Assembly: GCF_007741535.1 (NCBI RefSeq)
Contig: NZ_CP036525.1
Location: forward strand, 7,130,001-7,194,000
From: Rubripirellula lacrimiformis
Lineage (GTDB): Bacteria; Planctomycetota; Planctomycetia; Pirellulales; Pirellulaceae
Direction of reading: 5' to 3'
DNA length: 64,000 bases
In this document: in pieces, positions 19,268-27,683 of the stretch
Position numbering within the stretch: position 1 is the stretch's first letter
How the letters are laid out: every line of letters starts with the position of its first letter
The notes under the pieces: model-generated
Databases searched by the model: none
Told to the model about the DNA's origin: nothing
What the model saw: only the letters and a program-made list of their open reading frames with translations
Made by a program: the position numbers and the translations under genes

Positions 19268-20470
19268 TTGTCCGATACCCATCGCGTGATCACTGCCAGG
19301 TGGATTTTGCCGGTCGACGGCGAACCGATCCAGGGTGGCTGGATTCGTCTCGACGATCACCAGATTTTCGAAGTCCAAACATCCAAGCCACCGACCGCCG
19401 CGATCGACCTGGGGGATGTCGCCGTGTTGCCCGGATTGGTCAACGCCCATACGCACTTAGAATTCTCGGACTTGTCACAGCCGATCGGTGAACCGGGAAT
19501 CACTTTGCCACAATGGATTTCGATGGTCGTTCGGCAGCGGGGTGACAGCGACGTCGATCGACGCAACCGGTCGATCGCCGACGGCATCCAGCAGTCCGCT
19601 GCGGCATCGGTTGCCCTGATCGGCGACATCGCCACCCCGCCTTGCCATTATGACCTGCTGGGCAGCGAAGAATCGAACCCAAACGCGATGCCGGCAATCG
19701 TTTCGTTTGCGGAAGTCCTAGGTCTGTCCCGGCCGCGTAGCGACGCACGCTGGAAAGCTGCCCAGGACCACCTGGCCTGCGATGACGGGTTCGGCTACAG
19801 CCCGCACGCGCCCTATTCGACGCCCCGCGAAATGATCACGCGATGCGTGGACGCGTCGGCAAAATCCGGTCGCCCATTGGCAATGCATGTTGCCGAATCC
19901 CCGGCCGAACGTGAACTGTTGACTGCCGGCACCGGACCGTTTGCCGATGCGCTGGCCGCCATGGGCGTTTGGAATGCGGACCTATTCCCCTGGGACGATC
20001 GACCGCTGGAATGGTTGATCGACGAACTGTCCCGATCCAGCCGTGGGTTATTGGTGCATGCCAATGACTTTGGTGATCGGGAGATCCAGCGAATCGCCCA
20101 ACACAGCAACCTGTCCGTGGTCTACTGCCCCCGGACGCACGCCTTTTTCGACTACCCACCGCACCCGGTAGATCGGCTTTTGCAGGCCGGCGTCTTGGTT
20201 GCACTGGGAACCGATTCGCGGGCCAGCAATCCCGACCTGAATCTGTGGGGCGAAGTGCAACACCTGCTTCGCCATCGCACGGACCTACCGCCAGCAGACG
20301 TCCTGCGGATGGCGACCGCGTCCGGCGCAGACGCACTTGGCCGTCCCGATTACGGTCGCATCCAACCCGGGTGCCGATCCATCCTAGGCATGCTTCCCAC
20401 CAACGCCAAATCGATCGATGGAGTCTACGAATCATTCCGGTCCGAATTTCCCATTCCGGTCCCACGGTGA
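19268..20470 (+). CDS. Amidohydrolase-superfamily deaminase/chlorohydrolase-like protein
   Basis: The 400-residue protein from TTG 19268 (or 394 from GTG 19286, which keeps the first conserved strand ITARWILPVDG) has the full metal-site set of the cytosine-deaminase/chlorohydrolase clade. These are PGLVNAHTHLEF (HxH), MHVAESPAERELL, VHANDF and ALGTDSRASNPDLNLWGE. Such enzymes deaminate adenosine-like compounds or triazines. Candidates are MTA/SAH deaminase and the aminofutalosine deaminase of the futalosine menaquinone route; the sequence alone does not decide. It is cytosolic, with no signal peptide. It is divergent from and abutting the AAG gene. Confidence 0.85.
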   Translation: MSDTHRVITARWILPVDGEPIQGGWIRLDDHQIFEVQTSKPPTAAIDLGDVAVLPGLVNAHTHLEFSDLSQPIGEPGITLPQWISMVVRQRGDSDVDRRNRSIADGIQQSAAASVALIGDIATPPCHYDLLGSEESNPNAMPAIVSFAEVLGLSRPRSDARWKAAQDHLACDDGFGYSPHAPYSTPREMITRCVDASAKSGRPLAMHVAESPAERELLTAGTGPFADALAAMGVWNADLFPWDDRPLEWLIDELSRSSRGLLVHANDFGDREIQRIAQHSNLSVVYCPRTHAFFDYPPHPVDRLLQAGVLVALGTDSRASNPDLNLWGEVQHLLRHRTDLPPADVLRMATASGADALGRPDYGRIQPGCRSILGMLPTNAKSIDGVYESFRSEFPIPVPR

Positions 20471-20610
20471 ATTCGTCGCCGTAGGTGCTTCATTCCGGAG
20501 GCGATGTTTTGCCGATCAGAACATCGGCGTTGACACTTTTCGACGACACACGAACTGCGGATGGTGGCGGTGCAGCAAGTTTGGTCGATCCACAATAGCT
20601 GCACTGCAAT

Positions 20611-21564
20611 TCATTTCACCAGATCACTGTCGCGAACATCCCTGGCACTTGAACCGATCAGCATTGGGCGACCTTCGTTGACGAAGCTCTTGATTCGCTC
20701 GATGGCTTCATCGGTAATGGACGCGTCGCCCTCAGCCTTCCGCTTTTGAATCGCGTCGAGCTGAGAGTTCATCAGTCGTTTGTATTCATCGTTGGAAACG
20801 TTTTCGCCAGTCGATCGGACCCACACCTTGTACGGCCCTTGCAAGGTAAGTTTGTTTGCACCGTTACGGACTCCTGAAATGACAATGACGTCGTTCTTCG
20901 TCTTGATGGTCAATGTGCCGTGCTGCAGCACCCCGGTCGGCTCGGCATCCTTCAACTGTCGCAATGAAAATTTCAGATCGGCGATGCCAGCGATGGCTAT
21001 CCCCACCAGCGATCCGCCGCTCATTCCAATCCGTCCAACGTAGATCTCGTCGTTCAGAACGACGGGGCTCTGGGGGAAATCCCAGTCGAACGGCAACAGG
21101 TCTTCGATAGTGAACGCTTTGGGCGGCTTTTCCTCAATGACTTCTGGTTCAATGGACAAGACATAAGATCGGTTATCTTCGTCCTTGGAAACCAAAAGGT
21201 AACTCGTACGCATGTTTGACATGTCGACAACCAACTCACTTGCTTGAAGTGTCTTATTGGCCTTTGACGGACTGATCGAAACTTCGGCGGCAATCCGATC
21301 TAGATCGGGAATGCAGCGAACAGTCACGTTGAATCCGCTTTCGCCGCCAACCCCAGTTCCAACGGATCCTCCGTTACTACAAGTGCTTGAACTGTGCATT
21401 CGAAGAGTCTTCCTCTCCTCGCCACGTATCCATGAACGGAGCTCAACTCGCAGTTCGGCATAGCGAATGTTCCCATCCTTCGATGGAGTGTCGTCGGCTG
21501 AAGCGGAATGACCAGTCATGATCGAGAGTGCCATCATCAAGACTAGATGCCATGTCACATTCAT
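20611..21564 (-). CDS. Secreted protein, third gene of a sigma/anti-sigma unit
   Basis: ATG 21564 overlaps the stop of the preceding gene as ATGA. It opens on a signal peptide (LVLMMALSIMTGHSASADD), which decides the start. The 317-residue product has no family I recognise. It has beta-rich segments (LTIKTKNDVIVISGV, KLTLQGPYKVWVRS) and a charged helical C-terminus (MNSQLDAIQKRKAEGDASITDEAIERIKSFV). Because it is translationally coupled to a sigma factor and its probable regulator, it may be a sensor partner or an effector outside the membrane. Function unknown. Confidence 0.75.
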   Translation of the reverse strand: MNVTWHLVLMMALSIMTGHSASADDTPSKDGNIRYAELRVELRSWIRGEERKTLRMHSSSTCSNGGSVGTGVGGESGFNVTVRCIPDLDRIAAEVSISPSKANKTLQASELVVDMSNMRTSYLLVSKDEDNRSYVLSIEPEVIEEKPPKAFTIEDLLPFDWDFPQSPVVLNDEIYVGRIGMSGGSLVGIAIAGIADLKFSLRQLKDAEPTGVLQHGTLTIKTKNDVIVISGVRNGANKLTLQGPYKVWVRSTGENVSNDEYKRLMNSQLDAIQKRKAEGDASITDEAIERIKSFVNEGRPMLIGSSARDVRDSDLVK

Positions 21565-22019
21565 TGCGTTTCTTCCCAAGTTTGGTATTTCGAGCTGGAC
21601 TGAATTCGCCCTATCCCACACAGATAGGTCTCTTCGGTAAAAGCGAACTTCCCTGAACGGTTATCCTGGTAGTCCACATTGCTGGTCGCGTTGGCGGGCC
21701 AGACAGAAGCGGGCATAGAGGGCAGCGATTTCGATCGCACCTGAACCTCACCCACAGATTGGCTTGTTCCCCCTCGCAAAGTCCACCCGAGACCGATGCC
21801 AACCAGAAGAGACGCGGCAATCGCTGCTGGCAACCTAAACCGTTGTGATCTTGTGTCTGCGGAATCAATCGGTCGGATCAATTCTGAACTGGCTAACCCA
21901 TCCAGTGCCGCAGCAAGAACATTGGCTTTGAGTTTGGATGGAATTTCCATTTCTCGGACTGTACGAAGCGCATCACGAAGGTACTGATCGTCGTTCCCGT
22001 CCAACTTTTCGTTGTTCAT
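21561..22019 (-). CDS. Probable anti-sigma factor, single-pass membrane protein
   Basis: This 152-residue protein begins at ATG 22019, overlapping the sigma factor's stop as ATGA. Residues 1-60 form a charged cytoplasmic segment. One transmembrane helix follows (LPAAIAASLLVGIGLGWTL, about residues 63-81), then an extracytoplasmic tail of about 70 residues. This size and topology next to an ECF sigma gene are typical of anti-sigma factors, although no HxxxCxxC zinc motif is present. It would hold the adjacent sigma factor inactive until a signal is sensed outside. The role is inferred from context. Confidence 0.7.
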   Translation of the reverse strand: MNNEKLDGNDDQYLRDALRTVREMEIPSKLKANVLAAALDGLASSELIRPIDSADTRSQRFRLPAAIAASLLVGIGLGWTLRGGTSQSVGEVQVRSKSLPSMPASVWPANATSNVDYQDNRSGKFAFTEETYLCGIGRIQSSSKYQTWEETQ

Positions 22020-22570
22020 TTATGTGGCTCCGAATCAGATAATTCCTGTTTCAATTCTTGTTTTGCACGGTAAAGGTGACTTTTGACGGTCCCCATGGGC
22101 ATTCCGCAGATCGTTGCAATTTCAATCATTGAAAGACCTTCGACGAAACGCAGCACAATGATTTCCCTCGCCACTTCGTTGAGTTGTCCAATCGCCTCGA
22201 CGACCTTTGCTTGGCGTTCGTCGGCCAACAATCGCTCCATTGGTGAAGCCTGAGAGTCGGCGATCGCCATTGCGCGATCCATCGTACGCGCACTGCGTGA
22301 TCGCATTCGATAACTATTGGCGCGAACGTGCCTTGCCGTCGAGAACACGAATGCACGCACCTGATCGTCACCACCGCGAAAGCTCGAAATGTTCTTGAGG
22401 ATTTGAAAAAAAACCTCGGACGTCAGTTCTTCAGCTTCCGATGCGGTGGAGCCACGGCATACCAAGTATCGATAGATCGGCGCATGAAAGGCATCGACAA
22501 CGGATTCGACCGCTTTCGATTCACTCCGCCGGAGGCGATCGGCGATTCCCGGCGCTAGTGGTTGTTCCAT
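22016..22570 (-). CDS. ECF RNA polymerase sigma factor
   Basis: This 184-residue sigma factor has region 2 (VVDAFHAPIYRYLVCRGSTASEAEELTSEVFFQILKNISSF, with DQVRAFVFSTARHVRANSYR) and region 4 (VEAIGQLNEVAREIIVLRFVEGLSMIEIATICGMPMGTVKSHLYRAKQEL). It heads a three-gene unit with the membrane protein and the secreted protein downstream, joined by two ATGA overlaps. That suggests translational coupling and a surface-signal regulator. No promoter can be called with confidence in the 317-bp region upstream. Confidence 0.93.
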   Translation of the reverse strand: MEQPLAPGIADRLRRSESKAVESVVDAFHAPIYRYLVCRGSTASEAEELTSEVFFQILKNISSFRGGDDQVRAFVFSTARHVRANSYRMRSRSARTMDRAMAIADSQASPMERLLADERQAKVVEAIGQLNEVAREIIVLRFVEGLSMIEIATICGMPMGTVKSHLYRAKQELKQELSDSEPHK

Positions 22571-22887
22571 TCGACTGTTTTCCGTACCACGACGACGATC
22601 ACCGGTCCCTCCGGCGACCTTACGTAGTGGCGGTCACGGCGAAAAGGTTGCACTGAAAACGATAAAGCAACCTAAAAATTACCAAGTTGAACGAAACCAA
22701 TCGAGGATGAGACCGTGGTCAGCAGTAGAACAGCGATCATCGCGCCAGAACAAACCGGGCCATCCATGCGGTAACGGTCCGCTCGGCCGCAGCCCGCGAG
22801 GGACCGGAGGCACCGGTTTCATCGATTGCTAGCGAGGTGTGCCGCGGCCGAAATTGTTTGTGTGCTCAGAGGAAAAGCGTTGGGTGC
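22571..22887. other. Intergenic region, no gene seen
   Basis: Upstream of the sigma-factor unit and downstream of the SDR gene. No ORF of plausible composition, repeat or structured RNA is evident. It must contain the promoter of the sigma operon, perhaps in the AT-richer stretch around 22660-22700. Confidence 0.5.
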
Positions 22888-23694
22888 CTAACCTGTATTC
22901 ATACCGACTTGCATGCCATCGGGGGCGTAGATGCCACGTCCACCGTCGACCGGCAGACAGACGCCGTTGACGAAATCATTCTCGCAGAGGAATTGAACGG
23001 CGTGCGCCACATTCTGCGGCGTTCCGACTCGGCCGACCAACGTGCTTTCAGCAATCTTGCCACGCTTGTTGTCCGACACCGAATCGTCCAACAGCACGGG
23101 CCCTGGTTGGATGCAATTGACTCGGATTCCACGGTTCAACTGAGACAGTTCGACGGCCAGCGATCGCGTCATCACCTCGACCGCTCCCTTGCTAGGAAAG
23201 TACGCGGCGTGATCCAAGTACGGTCGACCGGTTGCCCAGTCACCGATGTTGATGATCGATCCGCCACGATCTTGTTTGGCCATGATCATGCCAGCGGCAC
23301 GCGCACACAAGAACGACGCAATGGTGTTGATTTCAAAGTACCTTCGCATCTCGGCGGCGGTAACGTCGGCCAGCGGCGTGGGTCGCCATATCGCGGCGCT
23401 GTTGACCAAGATATCCAGTCGTCCAAAGTGGTCGCCAGTCTGGTCGACCAGCGACTCGGCGACGCCGTCATCGTCCAGTGCACCTTGCGTGACGATGACG
23501 TCCAGGGCGTGTTGCTGACGCAGTTCATCGGCGACCTGCTGGGCTTGATCGACCGAGGTGTTGGCATGCAGGGCCAGACGACATCCCAGACTTGCCAAAT
23601 GCCGGGCAATCGCTCGCCCGACGCGCGGCGCACCGCTGCCGGTCACCAGCGCCACGGGGTCGGGAACACCAAAGGTCTCGAATAAACTTGTCAT
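22888..23694 (-). CDS. Short-chain dehydrogenase, pteridine-reductase-like
   Basis: This 268-residue SDR has the cofactor motif TGSGAPRVGRAIA, LVNSAAIW, and the catalytic YFPSK (YxxxK). In the position 13 residues before the Tyr, where most SDRs have Ser, it has Asp (GDWATGRPY). Together with the TGxxxxRxGR form of the glycine motif this resembles PTR1/FolM pteridine reductases, which reduce dihydro-pterins with NADPH. C-terminal PVDGG is standard for the superfamily. The subfamily is inferred; a generic SDR remains possible. It stands alone. Confidence 0.85.
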   Translation of the reverse strand: MTSLFETFGVPDPVALVTGSGAPRVGRAIARHLASLGCRLALHANTSVDQAQQVADELRQQHALDVIVTQGALDDDGVAESLVDQTGDHFGRLDILVNSAAIWRPTPLADVTAAEMRRYFEINTIASFLCARAAGMIMAKQDRGGSIINIGDWATGRPYLDHAAYFPSKGAVEVMTRSLAVELSQLNRGIRVNCIQPGPVLLDDSVSDNKRGKIAESTLVGRVGTPQNVAHAVQFLCENDFVNGVCLPVDGGRGIYAPDGMQVGMNTG

Positions 23695-23848
23695 GATTCC
23701 TAATGTAGCGAGTTACCGGGAGAGTCGATTTCGGAAGTCGGTCGACAGCAACGATTGTGGCCTGCCGATCGAATCCAGGTTCCAATTTCGGCGGTAGCCG
23801 TTGGAGCGTTGTTCGTAGCGGAACTCGCCAATAGCTTGTCCATTGAAT

Positions 23849-24089
23849 GAGCCGTTGGGCGATAGCCCCGGTTTCGTCACCCACGAATCGAGGCGATCGG
23901 CCTGCTGACTTAGTCGTTGCCGAGAAAGTAGCATTGGAATCACAACCCGGCGCGTAAGCGAGTGGCGACGTTGAATCCTCCGCTTACGCGTCGGCTCACG
24001 AAATCAGCAGGCCGCTACCGCTCAAACGGCTAACGCCGAAATTGGAAACTGGATTCAATCGAAAGTCTTGACGACTTCCGCTACGAAAT
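23849..24089. repeat. Cluster of intergenic repeats (hairpin and 30-bp dispersed motif)
   Basis: The 427-bp gap before the UbiD gene holds no ORF worth naming but several repeats. CGCGTAAGCG at 23951-23960 pairs perfectly with CGCTTACGCG at 23981-23990 (10-bp stem). The 30 bp at 24060-24089 are the exact inverse of 46813-46842. GGGCGATAGCCCCGGTTTCG (from about 23857) resembles 46748-46767. All are typical of small dispersed palindromic repeats. Confidence 0.75.
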
Positions 24090-24121
24090 GTTTGTATCGG
24101 TTGCAGGCGAGCATTGGCAGC

Positions 24122-25978
24122 CTACAGAAACTTTGCCAGTGCGTCGCCACGTGTCGCCCGCGCGTCGACCTTCGCTGTCACCTGCGGATCCTCGATCAAT
24201 GGCGGGGCATGATGCGGTTTGATTCGCGCATCGATGACGAGCGAGCCTCGGCAACCCCAATGTTTGTATTCCGTACCAGCACCGATCCCATCCAGGTCGA
24301 TGGCCGGGTTGCTGCGAGTGAATGTGGTCCAAAGCCAATTGCGAAAATGACTGGCCGCAAACTGGCTGTCGTCGACCAACGTGATCAAGGGGAATGAATC
24401 CAGCCCCGGTCCCGAATCACAGGTCGATGCAAAAGTTGCCAGCTGGCGTCGATCTTCCTCGGTGCGGCACGGGGGTGCTTCGATCGCCAAAATGCCAGGG
24501 ATCACGACACGAGGATTGCGAAACCCATCGGGCAGCCTCAGATCGCTTGGCACGGTGTCGCCAAGTGTGCGGACGGGCGGTCCGGTTGCGGCGATCACGA
24601 CTTTGGATCCTTGGTTGAAACCGCTGCCGCTGTAGTCCAAAGTATCGATCGTCGTTCGCGTTTGAAAATGCAGATCACGCCGCCAATCGACTCGGCTTAG
24701 CATGTGGTGAAAAAATGCGGCTTCGTCGTGGATCTTCAGCGTCTGGTCCGGGTCATCGGTGATCCACAGGAACTTGGCCAGCGATAGTTGGCCGTTGCCC
24801 AGGATCGCATTGGCCTGTGTCAACAATTCCTGGGGTTCGCTGCGTTGGATGTAGGGCATGTAACGCTCGCTACCAATCGCCAACAGCAACGGGTGCACAC
24901 CGGCGGCATCGACCGCATGAACCGCTTTGACCCCGGGGATAACGGTGGGAATGATCGGGTCGGTCAATTCATGGATCAACTGCCCGAACGTCGTGTCTTC
25001 TTGCGGCGGGCGCCCGACCACGGTGAACGGCCAAATCGCGTCGTCGCGGTGCCACACTTTTTCGACGGACATCATTGGGAATGGATGCTGCAGACTGTAG
25101 TACCCCAGGTGATCACCAAACGGGCCCTCCGGTTTGGTGCGGCTGGGATCGATCGTACCGATGATCGCAAAGTCGGCATCGGCATACACCGGTGCATGCG
25201 AACCACGGACCATTCGGATCCGTCGTCCCGATAGGGCTCCCCCAAACGTCAACTCGGTCAATCCTTCGGGCAGCGGCATCACGGCCGCCAACGACATTGC
25301 CGGTGAACCACCCACCGTGATGCAAACCCGCAGCGGCTGATCACGATCCAGCGCCGCCCGGTGATGGACACCGATGCCACGGTGGATCTGGTAGTGCAAT
25401 CCAATTTCGCGGTCGGGCACGTACTGATTCCCGCTGAGCTGGATTCGGTACATCCCCAGGTTGGCTCGCATCAACCGGGTTTGCTGGGATTCCCCCGCGG
25501 CGGTCGGATCGTCGCTCAGCACCTGGGGCAGCGTCACGAACGCGCCACCGTCGTCGGGCCACGATTGGATCGGCGGCAGGTCCGATATCTGACACTGGTT
25601 CGCTTGGACGGCGCCGCTGCGCACCGACCGAGGCAACATGCGAAGCGCCGTCATCGGCACGCCGGCATAGCGAAGCGGATGTTTCGGCAACACCGACGGA
25701 TCCAGTTTGACCTCAATCAAACGACGCACCGATTCCAACGTGTCACGAAACAGGTACCTAGCCTGGTCCAAGGATCCGAACAGATTGGACGCTGCGGGGA
25801 AACGGGTCCCGCGGACACGAGAGAACAACAACCCGGGGCCGCCGCGGGCATAGACTCGGCGCTGGATCTCGGCCATTTCGAGGTGCGGGTCAACTTCGTC
25901 GGTGACCTCGATCAATCGACCATCACGGCGCAGGTCTTCGACAACGTCTCGGGTACTGCGGTGCTTCACGGGGGCCAA
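24122..25978 (-). CDS. UbiD-family prenylated-FMN decarboxylase
   Basis: This 618-residue protein has the UbiD fold signature: N-terminal DLRRDGRLIEVTDEVDPHLEMAEIQRRVY, FGSLDQARYLFRD, GMYRIQLSGNQYVPDREIGLHYQIHRGIGVHH, GGSPAMSLAA, PEGPFGDHLGYYS, and LDEIAF-like EEDRRQLATF toward the end. UbiD enzymes use prenylated FMN made by UbiX to decarboxylate aromatic or unsaturated acids, in ubiquinone or menaquinone synthesis among others. The start is TTG 25978 or GTG 25969; neither has a strong ribosome-binding site. No ubiX is in the window. The substrate is unknown. Confidence 0.9.
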   Translation of the reverse strand: MAPVKHRSTRDVVEDLRRDGRLIEVTDEVDPHLEMAEIQRRVYARGGPGLLFSRVRGTRFPAASNLFGSLDQARYLFRDTLESVRRLIEVKLDPSVLPKHPLRYAGVPMTALRMLPRSVRSGAVQANQCQISDLPPIQSWPDDGGAFVTLPQVLSDDPTAAGESQQTRLMRANLGMYRIQLSGNQYVPDREIGLHYQIHRGIGVHHRAALDRDQPLRVCITVGGSPAMSLAAVMPLPEGLTELTFGGALSGRRIRMVRGSHAPVYADADFAIIGTIDPSRTKPEGPFGDHLGYYSLQHPFPMMSVEKVWHRDDAIWPFTVVGRPPQEDTTFGQLIHELTDPIIPTVIPGVKAVHAVDAAGVHPLLLAIGSERYMPYIQRSEPQELLTQANAILGNGQLSLAKFLWITDDPDQTLKIHDEAAFFHHMLSRVDWRRDLHFQTRTTIDTLDYSGSGFNQGSKVVIAATGPPVRTLGDTVPSDLRLPDGFRNPRVVIPGILAIEAPPCRTEEDRRQLATFASTCDSGPGLDSFPLITLVDDSQFAASHFRNWLWTTFTRSNPAIDLDGIGAGTEYKHWGCRGSLVIDARIKPHHAPPLIEDPQVTAKVDARATRGDALAKFL

Positions 25979-26159
25979 GGGGGTGATGGGGGCGGATTGC
26001 AGGGGGGCGGAGGACCAAAACCGAGCGTAACGGCGGAAGTTGGCCGGTGGCTAGGATAACCGCCAACCGAGCGCTAAACTAACCCGGTTCCTACAGGCAC
26101 CGCATCGTTCGGATGATTGCGTTGCCGTCCTGAATCTCAACCCAACCCCACGCAATCGA

Positions 26160-27653
26160 ATGCTTGAAAGCTTGCCGCTTCCTTCGCCCCAATTGACACT
26201 TTCCACCGATCCGCTCGGCGAAGACGCGGATGTTTTGGTGGTTGGCTTGTCTGGCACTGACAACGCGTCGCCGTTGATGGTGGAACTGGACAAACGAACC
26301 GACCATTGGCTGACGGGGTTGGTCGAAAAACAGCAGTTGAGGAGCAAAAAGGGCGAGATGAGTCTGATTGCGTCACCGCTTTCGACCGGGCCCACCATGT
26401 TGCTAGTCGTCGGGCTGGGCAACAAACCGATCTGCCGTGCCGATGCCTTTGATTTTGCGTCGGCCGCGATTCGTCATCTGTCGGATCGGCATCGCAAACG
26501 AGTCGTGATCGCGCTCGCAGAATCGATGTCCGATTCGGTGCATGATTCGCTGGTTGCCGGATCGATCGCGGGATGCGAAGGCCAAGCCATCTATCAAGCC
26601 GAACCGACCGCGAAAGTCCCCGTCGCCATTGCCTTTGCGGGCATCGAACAAGCATCGATCCGTCGTGGCGAAGTGATCGGGACATCGATCAACCACACTC
26701 GTCGTTTGGTCAACGAGCCGCCGGCGATGGTCTATCCCGAAAGCTTCGCCGCAGCCGCAACCCGCATCGCGGATGACTCGGGTCTGCAGATCGAAATCTG
26801 GGACGAAGCCAAACTAGAGGCCGAAGGGTGCCGAGCGATCATGGCGGTGGGCAAGGGATCCGCAGCCAAACCACGACTGGTCATCCTGAAACACAACGGC
26901 GGTGGCGACGAAGCACCGATCGCCTTGGTCGGCAAGGGAGTCACGTTTGACAGTGGCGGACTGTCGCTGAAACCTAGCGACGGCATGATCGACATGAAAT
27001 GCGACATGGCCGGTGCAGCAACCGTGGTGGGCGTGATGCGGGCGATCGCCAAACTAGGCGTCAAGCAAAACGTGATCGGCCTGTGCGGCTTGGCCGAGAA
27101 CATGGTCAGCAGCAACTGTTACAAGTTGGGCGACGTGATTGAAACGCGTAGCGGAAAGACGATCGAAATCCGCAACACCGACGCCGAGGGTCGAGTCGTT
27201 TTGGCGGACACCCTGGACGTCGCGATCCAGCACTCGCCGCGTTCCATGGTCGACCTAGCCACTTTGACGGGGGCCTGCATGGTCGCTTTGGGAAACGAAG
27301 TCGCTGGCCTGATGCCCAACGATGTTGAACTTTGCCGAACCGTCGAAGCCGCTGCCGCCGAAGAGGGCGAACCGGTTTGGCAGTTGCCGATGTTGGAACT
27401 GTACAACGAGAAAGTCAAAAGCAAGATTGCGGACATCAAGAACGTTGGCGAAGGCCGCTGGGGCGGCGCCATCACGGCCGCAAAGTTCCTAGAAAACTTC
27501 GTCGGCGACGTGCCCTGGGTCCATATCGACATTGCCGGTCCGGCGTTCGCCGATTCCGCAAAACCGAAGCGAGACGCAGGGGCCACCGGTGTGATGGTTC
27601 GCACGTTGGTCCGGTGGATCGAAGACGGCGGTGGCAAACCCGTTTCCAAGTAA
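26160..27653 (+). CDS. pepA: Leucyl aminopeptidase (M17)
   Basis: This 497-residue cytosolic two-metal aminopeptidase removes N-terminal residues from peptides. It has the M17 catalytic domain with VGKGVTFDSGGLSLKP (metal-binding Lys and Asp), MKCDMAGAA, the signature NTDAEGRVVLAD, VDLATLTGACMVALG, and WGGAITAAKFLENFVGDVPWVHIDIAGPA. The N-terminal half is the usual macro-like domain. Length fits the family. It converges with the Tad locus, 30 bp from the cpaE/tadZ stop. Confidence 0.96.
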   Translation: MLESLPLPSPQLTLSTDPLGEDADVLVVGLSGTDNASPLMVELDKRTDHWLTGLVEKQQLRSKKGEMSLIASPLSTGPTMLLVVGLGNKPICRADAFDFASAAIRHLSDRHRKRVVIALAESMSDSVHDSLVAGSIAGCEGQAIYQAEPTAKVPVAIAFAGIEQASIRRGEVIGTSINHTRRLVNEPPAMVYPESFAAAATRIADDSGLQIEIWDEAKLEAEGCRAIMAVGKGSAAKPRLVILKHNGGGDEAPIALVGKGVTFDSGGLSLKPSDGMIDMKCDMAGAATVVGVMRAIAKLGVKQNVIGLCGLAENMVSSNCYKLGDVIETRSGKTIEIRNTDAEGRVVLADTLDVAIQHSPRSMVDLATLTGACMVALGNEVAGLMPNDVELCRTVEAAAAEEGEPVWQLPMLELYNEKVKSKIADIKNVGEGRWGGAITAAKFLENFVGDVPWVHIDIAGPAFADSAKPKRDAGATGVMVRTLVRWIEDGGGKPVSK

Positions 27654-27683
27654 GGTTTCGGGGCTGCCACGGCCCACCTCGGG

